The notes beneath the pieces were generated by a model, which saw nothing but the letters and a program-made list of their open reading frames with translations, searched no databases and was not told the DNA's origin. A DNA stretch of 17,483 bases from Pseudomonadales bacterium. Lineage in GTDB: Bacteria; Pseudomonadota; Gammaproteobacteria; Pseudomonadales; Azotimanducaceae. Where the stretch lies: positions 1 through 17,483 of the forward strand of contig JAQWQN010000019.1 of assembly GCA_029244465.1 (NCBI GenBank), written 5' to 3'. Numbering within the stretch: position 1 is the stretch's first letter; each line of letters starts with the position of its first letter. Shown here piece after piece: positions 8,142-15,147 of the stretch. The translations under genes and the position numbers were made by a program.

Positions 8142-9212
8142 ATGTTTCGACAGATGACAGTGGGTGCGATCGCCCTTGCTTTGATGGCGACAACGACGAT
8201 CGCTGACGTCAAGCGGACGCCGTCTGGAAAGCCAGATTTGTCGGGTGTTTACGATACTGCGACCTTGACTCCCACGGAACGACCCGAATGGCTCGGTCGT
8301 GTTGAGTATCTATACCCATGGATTTCGACGACGCTTAATTGGGGCTTGGGCATGGCTTCGGAATGGGCCAAGTACAGCGAAAGCGATCCCAACAGAAGTG
8401 CTCCCCAGGAAGGGGGCGATGGCAATAACGCCGGTGGTGCCGGTGGTGTGGGTGGATACAACTTCTTCTGGATCGATGTTGGGGATGCACTTGGGCAGGT
8501 CAATGGCAAGGTGCCGACCTCTATCGTCTATGACCCGCCAAACGGACGCTACCCGCAAACGCGGGCAGGTTATGAAGCTCGTCTGGGCGTGTACTACCAG
8601 AGTTTTACCCACGAAAACACAGGGCAAGCAACTTGGCTTGCGAGCAAAGAGCCTGGACCCTTTGACGGACCTGAGTCGCTGGCGCCGTCGGAGCGTTGTT
8701 TAATCTCTTTCGCGGCAACCGTGCCAACGCTACCGAGCCTCTATAACAATTTCAAACGCATCGTACAGACCGACACGCATGTGATGATCCTGCAAGAAAT
8801 GGTGCACGACGCCCGTGTCATTCGTATGAATAGCGAGCACAGCGCGGACGACAATCGCAAATGGCTTGGCGACTCTATCGGTAGATGGGACGGCGATACC
8901 CTGGTCGTGGAAACAAAGAATTTCAAGCGCATCAGTGGCCTGCCGGGTGCTGATGAGAATCTTGCCGTGACCGAATATTTCACGCTGCAAGAAGATGGCA
9001 GTATTTACTACGACTTTACTGTCAACGATGCCAGTGTCTGGACGGACGAATGGCGTGGTCGATACTTATGGCGCACAAAGCCGGCGAGCAAGGTCTATGA
9101 GTATGCTTGCCATGAGGGTAACTATGCGATGGGCGGTATCCTACGTGGTGCTCGTCTTCTGGAAGGGGAGTGGACCGGCGAAACCGCTGGCGCAAGTACC
9201 AGCGGAGAGTAA
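8142..9212 (+). CDS. Secreted protein of unknown function ('GKPDLSG' family)
   Basis: This 356-residue protein has a Sec signal peptide: MFRQMTVGAIALALMATTTIA, with likely cleavage after A21. The mature part opens with the hallmark TPSGKPDLSGVY (26-37). It carries a glycine-rich stretch (91-105), PSERCLISF (182-190), NFKRIVQTDTHVMILQEMVHD (203-223), WLGDSIGRWDGDTLVVET (241-258) and, near the end, YACHEGNYAMGGILRGAR (321-338). These segments are shared by a large family, common in Acidobacteria and in steroid or aromatic degraders. It has no established function that I know of. The periplasm or cell surface is the expected location. C186 and C323 are among few cysteines and might pair. The start has GAAGG with about 7-base spacing. 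It lies 246 bases upstream of the P450 in the same direction and may share its physiological role. Confidence 0.8.
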   Translation: MFRQMTVGAIALALMATTTIADVKRTPSGKPDLSGVYDTATLTPTERPEWLGRVEYLYPWISTTLNWGLGMASEWAKYSESDPNRSAPQEGGDGNNAGGAGGVGGYNFFWIDVGDALGQVNGKVPTSIVYDPPNGRYPQTRAGYEARLGVYYQSFTHENTGQATWLASKEPGPFDGPESLAPSERCLISFAATVPTLPSLYNNFKRIVQTDTHVMILQEMVHDARVIRMNSEHSADDNRKWLGDSIGRWDGDTLVVETKNFKRISGLPGADENLAVTEYFTLQEDGSIYYDFTVNDASVWTDEWRGRYLWRTKPASKVYEYACHEGNYAMGGILRGARLLEGEWTGETAGASTSGE

Positions 9213-9216
9213 GTTA

Positions 9217-9253
9217 AACCGGTGCAACTGCGAATCGCAGCCCTGAACCGGTT
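9217..9253. terminator. Nested inverted repeat just after the secreted-protein stop
   Basis: AACCGGT (9217-9223) pairs with ACCGGTT (9247-9253), and inside it CTGCG (9228-9232) pairs with CGCAG (9236-9240) around a 3-base loop. It starts 5 bases after the stop codon, where a transcript-end or mRNA-stabilising hairpin is expected. No T run follows, so it is not a classic intrinsic terminator. Confidence 0.35.
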
Positions 9254-9256
9254 CAC

Positions 9257-9286
9257 GCACCGATCTGGCACCGATCTGGCACCGAT
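9257..9286. repeat. 11-bp tandem repeat, about 2.7 copies
   Basis: The unit CACCGATCTGG occurs exactly at 9258-9268 and 9269-9279, and a third copy begins at 9280 (CACCGAT) before diverging. It lies in the 246-base non-coding gap between the secreted-protein and P450 genes. It may be a slippage product or tandem protein-binding sites. The rest of this gap holds no gene that I can support. Confidence 0.6.
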
Positions 9287-9405
9287 AGTGGCGCATGAGC
9301 GCGGCCTAAGTTGGTAAACGTCCAGTCCTGGCAAGATAGTGAGACGCAATGGGGTGTTCCTCTCGTTCATTCGGTGTGGTTTTCGGCGAGCCCTAGCTGA
9401 GGATT

Positions 9406-9431
9406 TTGACACCTTGGTGGCGTAGACTAAT
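9406..9431 (+). promoter_or_regulatory. Weak candidate promoter upstream of the P450
   Basis: A perfect TTGACA stands at 9406-9411. The best -10-like match, ACTAAT (9426-9431), is only 14 bases away, shorter than the usual 16-18, and no better box occurs at the normal distance. It lies 28 bases before the start codon. Either a poor sigma70 promoter that needs an activator, or chance. Confidence 0.25.
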
Positions 9432-9458
9432 CGCTAGTTCAGGATACTGGAGGAATGC

Positions 9459-10676
9459 ATGTCGACAGAAGCTGAAACTAATGCCCCCGCCTCGTCAGAG
9501 CAAACGCTGCCGGAAGGCGCGCGCCGTTACTTTGCGAATCCTTATACCGCCTATCAACAACTTCGCACCAAGCCGGTGGTTTGGGATGCCGAGTTTGGCT
9601 TCTGGCGTATAACCCGATACGAAGACGTGGATGCGATTTTGCGAGACAAACGTTTTGCAAAGAATCCGCCACCGGGCGTGACTGATTTGCGCCCCATCAA
9701 ACAAGTCGACCGTTTCAGTAAGGGTATCCTAAATCTGGATCCACCAGACCATACTCGTATCCGTAGTCTGATGGTCAAGGCCTTCAACGCCAAGCGTATG
9801 GAGGCGATGCGACCCGTCATTGAGTCCTTGGTTGCGCGTATTATTGAGGCGCATCGGTCGGACCATGCGATGGAATTGAAGGCTGATTTTGCCCACCCCA
9901 TTCCGGCAACCATTATTAGCGATATGCTGGGTATTCCCGTGGATCAACGTGCACGCTTCTCTCGATTGTCTCAGGACATCATTCGCTTTGGCAACGATTT
10001 GCTAGCGGCAGATGACAATGCAGCAGACCACGCAATACGCGAGTTTGATGAGTTTTTGAGCGCCCTAGTGCGAGCTAAGCGAGACAGCCCGACCGATGAT
10101 CTGACGTCTGCGTTGATTGAAGCCCGCGACGATGGTGGCGCATTAAGCGAGCAGGAGTTGATCCACAACGTTCGCTTGCTGTTCATTGCGGGTCACGAAA
10201 CCACCGTCAATCTTATCTGCAACGCCGTTCTGGCGCTCTTTGGAAACCCTGAGCAGTTGGCCTACCTGCGCAATAACCCAGGTAAAATGCCAATGGCGGT
10301 AGAGGAGTTTTTGCGCTTTGACTCCTCGGTGCAACAACTTCCCCGGGTGGCACAAGAAGATGTGGAGATGTACGGCGAGACCATAGAAGCGGGTCAGATG
10401 ATCGTCTTAATGCTTGGCTCGGCTAATCATGATGACCTTAGTTATGTCAATCCTGATCAGTTAGATGTGGATCGTACTTTTCATCGTTCCAAATCGTTTG
10501 GCGGCGGCGCCCATTTTTGTTTAGGCGCGCAACTCGCGAAGATCGAGACAGAAATTGCGGTTCGTAAGCTGATAACAGAGTTGCCTGGATTACGGATTAC
10601 CAATTTGGACAGACTCAGTTATCCACCGAATCCCTTCTTCCGTGGGCCAGAGGCGGTCCAGCTAGAATGGGACTGA
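9459..10676 (+). CDS. Cytochrome P450 monooxygenase (soluble bacterial type)
   Basis: This is a 405-residue, soluble bacterial P450 with every landmark in place. The C-helix HxxxR is H98-TRI-R102 in DPPDHTRIRSL. The oxygen-binding I-helix is AGHETT (244-249), and ExxR is E283-FL-R286. The heme loop FGGGAHFCLG (347-356) has thiolate ligand C354. No membrane anchor is present. It inserts one oxygen atom into a substrate using electrons from a ferredoxin and reductase, neither of which is encoded in the window. The start ATG 9459 has GGAGG at 9449-9453. It is followed 54 bases later by a Tat-exported esterase on the same strand, probably as one transcript. The CYP family cannot be assigned by eye; hydroxylation of a terpenoid, steroid or fatty acid is the family-based expectation. 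Confidence 0.95.
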   Translation: MSTEAETNAPASSEQTLPEGARRYFANPYTAYQQLRTKPVVWDAEFGFWRITRYEDVDAILRDKRFAKNPPPGVTDLRPIKQVDRFSKGILNLDPPDHTRIRSLMVKAFNAKRMEAMRPVIESLVARIIEAHRSDHAMELKADFAHPIPATIISDMLGIPVDQRARFSRLSQDIIRFGNDLLAADDNAADHAIREFDEFLSALVRAKRDSPTDDLTSALIEARDDGGALSEQELIHNVRLLFIAGHETTVNLICNAVLALFGNPEQLAYLRNNPGKMPMAVEEFLRFDSSVQQLPRVAQEDVEMYGETIEAGQMIVLMLGSANHDDLSYVNPDQLDVDRTFHRSKSFGGGAHFCLGAQLAKIETEIAVRKLITELPGLRITNLDRLSYPPNPFFRGPEAVQLEWD

Positions 10677-10730
10677 AGTAGTGATTACCCAAGCCGCTGC
10701 GAAGGAAATTTCAAAAAACGAGGGGGTGCC

Positions 10731-11741
10731 GTGAGTAACCGCAGAGAGGTGCTCAGACGGCTAGTGGCGACGGGCAGCGTGCTTGCGAGCAGTCGCACCT
10801 TGGGAATAGGGGTAGATGACTTTAAACGGTTGGGGTTGGATGAAGCCTTTCCCGCGGGGAAGGTGGTTAACGGGCGATCGAACTTTGAGTTAATTGATGC
10901 GCTTCGTGTGCCGGGGGATGCCCAGTACCACCCCTGTAAAGAAGCCTACGTGCAAGAGGGTGTGCGGCAGGGGGAAACGATTACGGTAACAGGTTGGCGT
11001 TCTACAGGTCTGTATCAGTCCACGGCGCGAGATATACTTCTTTACGCACCGCATGGCGCCTCTGGCCCATTGCCGGTCATGGTGTTCAATGATGGCTTAG
11101 CCTATTCAGATCCTGAAGGTCCGGTGCGTGCGACGGTCGTGTTAGACAATCTAATTGATGCGGGTGACATTCCAGCAATGGCTGCAGTGTTTGTCATGCC
11201 CGGGGGTGTAACGGGTGAGCTTGACGGTGCACAAGGGGCTAAATCGAATCCACGCGATCGAGAACAACGCAGCATCGAATATGACAGTCTAACGCCGAAG
11301 TACGGACAATTTTTGCTGCAGGAAATTTTGCCCTTGGCAGCCAATGAACTTGGCTTGGTACTGTCTGAGGATCCAGATCAGCGAGCGCTCTGTGGAATTT
11401 CCAGCGGCGCTATCTGTGCCTTCAACGCAGCTTGGCACCACCCTCATCAGTTTCGTAAGGTCATTAGTCATTGTGGCTCGTTTGTAAATATTCGTGGCGG
11501 ACATAACTATCCGTTTTTGATTCGCGCCACCGCAAGAAAACCGATCCGTACTTACCTAACCAGCGGCATCAGCGATGGCAATATTATCTTTGGCAGCTGG
11601 CCGTTGGCGAACCAACAGATGGCGGCCGCCCTCAATTACGCCGGCTATGACTACCGTTTTGAGTTTGGCGCAGGTGGGCACAGCCTGTTTCATGGCGGCG
11701 CACTTTTTGCACAAACCTTACGATGGTTATGGCGCGACTAG
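10731..11741 (+). CDS. Tat-exported esterase, enterochelin-esterase-like alpha/beta hydrolase
   Basis: This 336-residue member of the esterase D/Fes-like alpha/beta-hydrolase family starts at GTG 10731, with GAGGGGG just upstream. The N-terminus SNRREVLRRLVATGSVLAS has a twin-arginine motif and a short hydrophobic stretch, so export to the periplasm by Tat is likely. The nucleophile elbow is G222-I-S224-S-G226 in LCGISSGAI. A candidate acid is D282 in SGISDGN, and the catalytic His is H317 in AGGHSLFHGG. VMVFNDGLAY (117-126) is the usual strand and oxyanion region. It follows the P450 by 54 bases and is likely co-transcribed. It probably cleaves a carboxylic ester outside the cytoplasm. True siderophore esterase activity is unlikely, because no iron-uptake genes are near. 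Its stop is one base from the stop of the convergent MFS gene. Confidence 0.85.
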   Translation: MSNRREVLRRLVATGSVLASSRTLGIGVDDFKRLGLDEAFPAGKVVNGRSNFELIDALRVPGDAQYHPCKEAYVQEGVRQGETITVTGWRSTGLYQSTARDILLYAPHGASGPLPVMVFNDGLAYSDPEGPVRATVVLDNLIDAGDIPAMAAVFVMPGGVTGELDGAQGAKSNPRDREQRSIEYDSLTPKYGQFLLQEILPLAANELGLVLSEDPDQRALCGISSGAICAFNAAWHHPHQFRKVISHCGSFVNIRGGHNYPFLIRATARKPIRTYLTSGISDGNIIFGSWPLANQQMAAALNYAGYDYRFEFGAGGHSLFHGGALFAQTLRWLWRD

Positions 11742-11742
11742 A

Positions 11743-13164
11743 TCAATTGCTTTCGGCACTTCCGGCGACGGTTGCTTGTTCCTCTTTGACCTTGAGCAGC
11801 ATCACCGCACCAATCACCATGAGAATGGCGAGAGAGGCGAAGCCAATCCTCTGCGACTCAAATAGATCGGTGGCAGTCGCGACCAGTAACGGCGCAAGAA
11901 ACGCGGTTACCGTCGCAGATAATGCAAACAAACCGAAGAACTGAGTGGCCATTTCTGGCGGTGCGATACGCGCCATAAGCGTTCTCGAAGCGGATAGTCC
12001 CGTGACAAAAAACATGGCGAACACTTGATTTGTGCCGAAATAGAACAGTTCCGGCAGGGTCGAGAAGTAGGGTGAGTTCCAGACGGGTTCGGTGCCCACC
12101 TCCACGAAGTAGAGAATGGTATCGGGTTGCACCGAGACCAGGGTGAGGAGGACGATTGAACTGGTTGTGATGGCGATCTGTAATGCGCGGATCGAGCCAA
12201 CCCGGTCATCTAAACGTCCGCCGATGTACGCGCCAAACATCGCAGAGCCGCTGGTACACAAACCAAAGATGAGGAGTGTGGTTGTATCCCAGCCGAAAGT
12301 ACCCGACGCGTAAACACCGCCGAAGGTCAATACGCCCACCATGCCATCGATGAAGAACATCCGGGCAAGCAGGTACCGGGCAATGTTTGAATAGTGCCGG
12401 ACGTGTTTCAGCGTTTGCATAACATCGGCAACGCCTTCCCTGGCCAATTGCCACATCGGGGAAGAGGAGGCTTTACCATCTGGGGTGAACAGTAGCACCG
12501 GTAGAGTGAATAAAATCATCCATACCCCGGCGATGGGTCCGACAATGCGGTCGTGTTCATGAGCGGCTTGATCGATCCCGAACAAGGGTGCGTCAGGTAA
12601 GAACGACCAGGGCTGGGTACCTGGCATTGCGAATGCGAGGAGCACGAATAACATGATGAGTAGTCCACCGATGTTACCAAGCGAAAAGGCCAGCCCTGAA
12701 ATAAGACCGATGCGATTAGCAGGTGCAATCGAGGGCAGCATCGCGTTATGGAACACTTCGGAAACGGTGAAGCACACTTTTATGACGAATAAGATGAGTA
12801 GGGACAAGGTCAGACTCAAGCCCTGATTGTTAGGTTCGATAAACCAGAGTGAAAAGGCACCCAGGGCCATGACGGAAATCGTGCCGACGAGCCAAGGTTT
12901 TCGTCTGCCGTCTTTATCCGCTATGGCACCTAAGAATGGCGCCGTAATGGCCAGTAAAAGTCCTGCCGTTGCCGTGATATAGCCGATTAGCGCTTGGCCT
13001 CTAATGGGGTCCCCGACCACCGTATTGCTGAAATACGGATAGAAGATGTAGATGATGACCATGATGTAGTACGGGTCACGGGCTGCCTGACCAAAGGTCC
13101 AACTAAAATAGCCGAGCGGTGAAGCAGCGGGTGTCCCGGCGAGTGAAACGGTGTTTGTGTTCAA
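11743..13164 (-). CDS. MFS transporter, Atg22/UMF1-like
   Basis: This 473-residue membrane carrier has about 12 hydrophobic segments. The N-terminal pattern GYFSWTFGQAARDPYY (18-33) and the loop GAIADKDGRRKPWL (79-92), a variant of the MFS A motif, point to the Atg22/UMF1 branch. Bacterial members of this branch have unknown substrates. I place the start at TTG 13164, because GAGGGG (13175-13170 on the minus strand) lies 5 bases before it, a very good Shine-Dalgarno. The gene is divergent from the aldolase-like operon at 13330 across a 165-base gap, so shared control is plausible. Import of the compound handled by that operon is a reasonable guess but nothing more. Only base 11742 separates its stop from the stop of the convergent esterase gene, leaving no room for a terminator outside coding sequence. 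Confidence 0.85.
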   Translation of the reverse strand: MNTNTVSLAGTPAASPLGYFSWTFGQAARDPYYIMVIIYIFYPYFSNTVVGDPIRGQALIGYITATAGLLLAITAPFLGAIADKDGRRKPWLVGTISVMALGAFSLWFIEPNNQGLSLTLSLLILFVIKVCFTVSEVFHNAMLPSIAPANRIGLISGLAFSLGNIGGLLIMLFVLLAFAMPGTQPWSFLPDAPLFGIDQAAHEHDRIVGPIAGVWMILFTLPVLLFTPDGKASSSPMWQLAREGVADVMQTLKHVRHYSNIARYLLARMFFIDGMVGVLTFGGVYASGTFGWDTTTLLIFGLCTSGSAMFGAYIGGRLDDRVGSIRALQIAITTSSIVLLTLVSVQPDTILYFVEVGTEPVWNSPYFSTLPELFYFGTNQVFAMFFVTGLSASRTLMARIAPPEMATQFFGLFALSATVTAFLAPLLVATATDLFESQRIGFASLAILMVIGAVMLLKVKEEQATVAGSAESN

Positions 13165-13329
13165 TTTTTCCCCTCAACGACGGCATTCGTTAGCGGTAGG
13201 AAGTTGGCCGTCTCGCCCAGCAGTAAAACATATCCGCGGGTTGACCACTGCCTTGTTTATGCGGATCAACTGGATTTCGTTCGTGTGGTTGCATATGGTT
13301 GTGATGAGCTGATTGCCGGGGAGGGCAGG
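13165..13329. promoter_or_regulatory. Divergent promoter region between MFS and thiolase genes
   Basis: These 165 bases must carry promoters for both directions unless they are read from outside. ATCCGC (about 13231-13236) and GCGGAT (13260-13265) form an inverted repeat with an approximately 23-base spacer. I see no strong -35/-10 pair. The frame of the thiolase is open back to about 13204, but that stretch lacks a good start and ribosome site. GGGAGG at 13319-13324, 5 bases before ATG 13330, fixes the true start. Confidence 0.3.
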
Positions 13330-14583
13330 ATGGAACAGGAACTCGATGCGACTTCGCATCATCACCTGCGCGGGAAGTACGCGATTGTCGGTGTTGGCGA
13401 GACAGAATATTCAAGGGGCTCTGGTACCACAACGCGAGGGTTAGGGACCCGCGCGGTCAGAGCGGCGGTTCAGGATGCGGGATTGAGCATGAGTGATATC
13501 GACGGCATGCTGTCGTATAGCTTCAACGACTCAACGCCATCACCCGTGATAGCCGGTGATCTCGGTATCAGACTCAATTTTCACATGGACGTTTACGGCG
13601 GAGGTTCAAGTATTGAAGCTCTGGTCGGTATCGCGATGGGTGTGATCGAAGCGGGCATGTGTAAAACCGTTGTCATTTATCGCGCCATGAATGGTTTCAG
13701 TCAGGTTCGGATTGGTGGCACTGGCCGCGGCCCCGGTTCGCCAATGTCGGGCGGTGCACTCCTGACGCGCGGGATCGGCTTATCCAGCGCAGGGCAGATG
13801 TTCTGTCAGTCGTTTATGCGTCACATGTATGACTATGGAACAACGCCAGAGCAGGTGGCGCACGTCAAAGTGATTCATGCCGAGCATGCAGCAAACAATC
13901 CAAAAGCCTACTACCAAAAAGAACTCACGGTCGACGATGTCCTGTCGAGTCGGATGATTGTAAAACCGCTTCACCTCCTCGACTGCTGTGTCGAGACCGA
14001 CAATGGGGTTGCGATAATTGTTACAAGCGCGGAGCGAGCGAGAGATTGTCGGCACACACCAGCGGTTATTCAGTCTGTTGTTTGCCGCTGCTGTAAGCCC
14101 AGAGCAGATATGCACTATCAATCGGGGCCTATATCCACGGTCGCGGGCCATTTTGCAAAAGACATCCTCTGGCCTAATGCCGGTGTAGGCCCAGAAGATA
14201 TCCAAGTTACGGGTTCATACGACGCATTCACTTTCACAACCATGATGCAGCTTGAAGATTACGGCTTTTGTCAGAAAGGCGAAGGTGGTGACTACGTCAG
14301 CTCCGGAAAAATGCGTCTTGGTGGTGAGCGGCCCAACAATACCAGTGGCGGCCACTTGTGTGAGGGTTATACGCACGGCGTCAACATGGTGATAGAGAAC
14401 GTACGGCAGCTGCGCCATGACGTTGATGATAGCTGCCCGATCGGACCAGACGGCAAACGCCAGCACACCTATGACTATTCTCGAGGTGGATGTCGGCAGG
14501 TGAAAGATGTCGAGCTCAGCGCGAATCTCGGCTGGGGTACTCCAGGGATGGGTTCAGCCATGGTCATGGCGAGGGGGACATAG
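13330..14583 (+). CDS. Cysteine-less thiolase-fold protein, probable Ltp2-type retro-aldolase
   Basis: This 417-residue protein belongs to the SCP-x/lipid-transfer branch of the thiolase superfamily. KYAIVGVGETEYSRG (16-30) is the opening strand pattern, and PNNTSGGHLCEGYTHG (335-350) and ANLGWGTPGMGSAMV (398-412) are the C-terminal core. The nucleophile loop reads MDVYGGGSSIEAL (86-98), so no Cys is present there. The second Cys position (about 401-402) is Gly-Trp. Two positions that hold His in SCP-x thiolases are Y297 (SYDAFT) and Y347 (EGYTHG). Loss of Cys with gain of Tyr is the mark of Ltp2, the aldolase that removes a propionyl-CoA unit from a steroid side chain. That enzyme works as a complex with a DUF35 protein, and the next gene encodes one. 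ATG 13330 follows a strong GGGAGG. Retro-aldol cleavage of a 3-hydroxyacyl-CoA is inferred; substrate unknown. Confidence 0.85.
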   Translation: MEQELDATSHHHLRGKYAIVGVGETEYSRGSGTTTRGLGTRAVRAAVQDAGLSMSDIDGMLSYSFNDSTPSPVIAGDLGIRLNFHMDVYGGGSSIEALVGIAMGVIEAGMCKTVVIYRAMNGFSQVRIGGTGRGPGSPMSGGALLTRGIGLSSAGQMFCQSFMRHMYDYGTTPEQVAHVKVIHAEHAANNPKAYYQKELTVDDVLSSRMIVKPLHLLDCCVETDNGVAIIVTSAERARDCRHTPAVIQSVVCRCCKPRADMHYQSGPISTVAGHFAKDILWPNAGVGPEDIQVTGSYDAFTFTTMMQLEDYGFCQKGEGGDYVSSGKMRLGGERPNNTSGGHLCEGYTHGVNMVIENVRQLRHDVDDSCPIGPDGKRQHTYDYSRGGCRQVKDVELSANLGWGTPGMGSAMVMARGT

Positions 14584-14584
14584 C

Positions 14585-15106
14585 ATGGCGATTGCAGGCA
14601 GCTATTTAGAGATGCCGGTTCACTTGGATGATCTGGACCAGGAACATTTAGAGTTTTTTTCATGGTGTGGCAAACACCAGCTGCGTTTACAAAAGTGTAG
14701 CAATTGTTCCCTGATGCGCTTTCCGCCGACGACCGCGTGTCCTTTTTGTGCGCACCCCGATGCGACATGGGAGCCCGTGAGCGGGCGCGGGGTCGTCTAC
14801 TCCTATGGCGAGGTGCATCACGCAATCCAGGGTGCGTTCAAGCCGCACTTACCCTATATGTTGTTGCTGGTCGAGCTAGACGAGCAACGTAATCGTCCGA
14901 ATGAATACGATGGCCTGCGTGTGCAGGGTAATCTCGCGACAGCCGATGGTTTGCTGGCACCTCCGGAGTTGGTGGCGGAGGTTGGCATTGGCACGCAAGT
15001 AAAGGTGATATTCCAAGACATGGGCGATGGCATTGCGATGCCGCTTTGGGTTGTTGACCAGGATGTAGAGCAGCCTGCGCAGCCTTGGCGATATCCTGAC
15101 GAATAA
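14585..15106 (+). CDS. DUF35 zinc-ribbon/OB-fold partner of the thiolase-like protein
   Basis: This 173-residue protein has a rubredoxin-like zinc ribbon, C38-SN-C41 and C52-PF-C55, followed by an OB-fold (about 60-165). In that fold GRGVVYSYGEVHH (68-80) and PYMLLLVELDE (90-100) are typical DUF35 strands. Standalone DUF35 proteins bind thiolase-superfamily partners and help CoA-substrate binding or channelling; in the Ltp2-ChsH2 system the DUF35 domain is required for aldolase activity. Here it is a separate protein and is not fused to a MaoC hydratase. ATG 14585 comes one base after the TAG of the thiolase gene, with GAGGGGG inside the end of that gene, so translation is likely coupled. A start further upstream at 14507 would overlap the thiolase by 77 bases and add no conserved sequence, so I reject it. 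Confidence 0.9.
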   Translation: MAIAGSYLEMPVHLDDLDQEHLEFFSWCGKHQLRLQKCSNCSLMRFPPTTACPFCAHPDATWEPVSGRGVVYSYGEVHHAIQGAFKPHLPYMLLLVELDEQRNRPNEYDGLRVQGNLATADGLLAPPELVAEVGIGTQVKVIFQDMGDGIAMPLWVVDQDVEQPAQPWRYPDE

Positions 15107-15147
15107 GGTCGCGACGGCGGTTACTTGCATCAATTTGAGGCGCTTCT

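Noticed and set aside
13204..13329. Upstream extension of the thiolase-like gene by 42 codons from a TTG.
   Set aside because: The extra residues match no thiolase pattern, there is no ribosome site before the TTG, and GGGAGG directly precedes ATG 13330.
14507..14584. Longer DUF35 protein starting inside the thiolase-like gene.
   Set aside because: It would overlap the upstream gene by 77 bases without adding conserved residues; ATG 14585 has a good ribosome site and the usual N-terminus.
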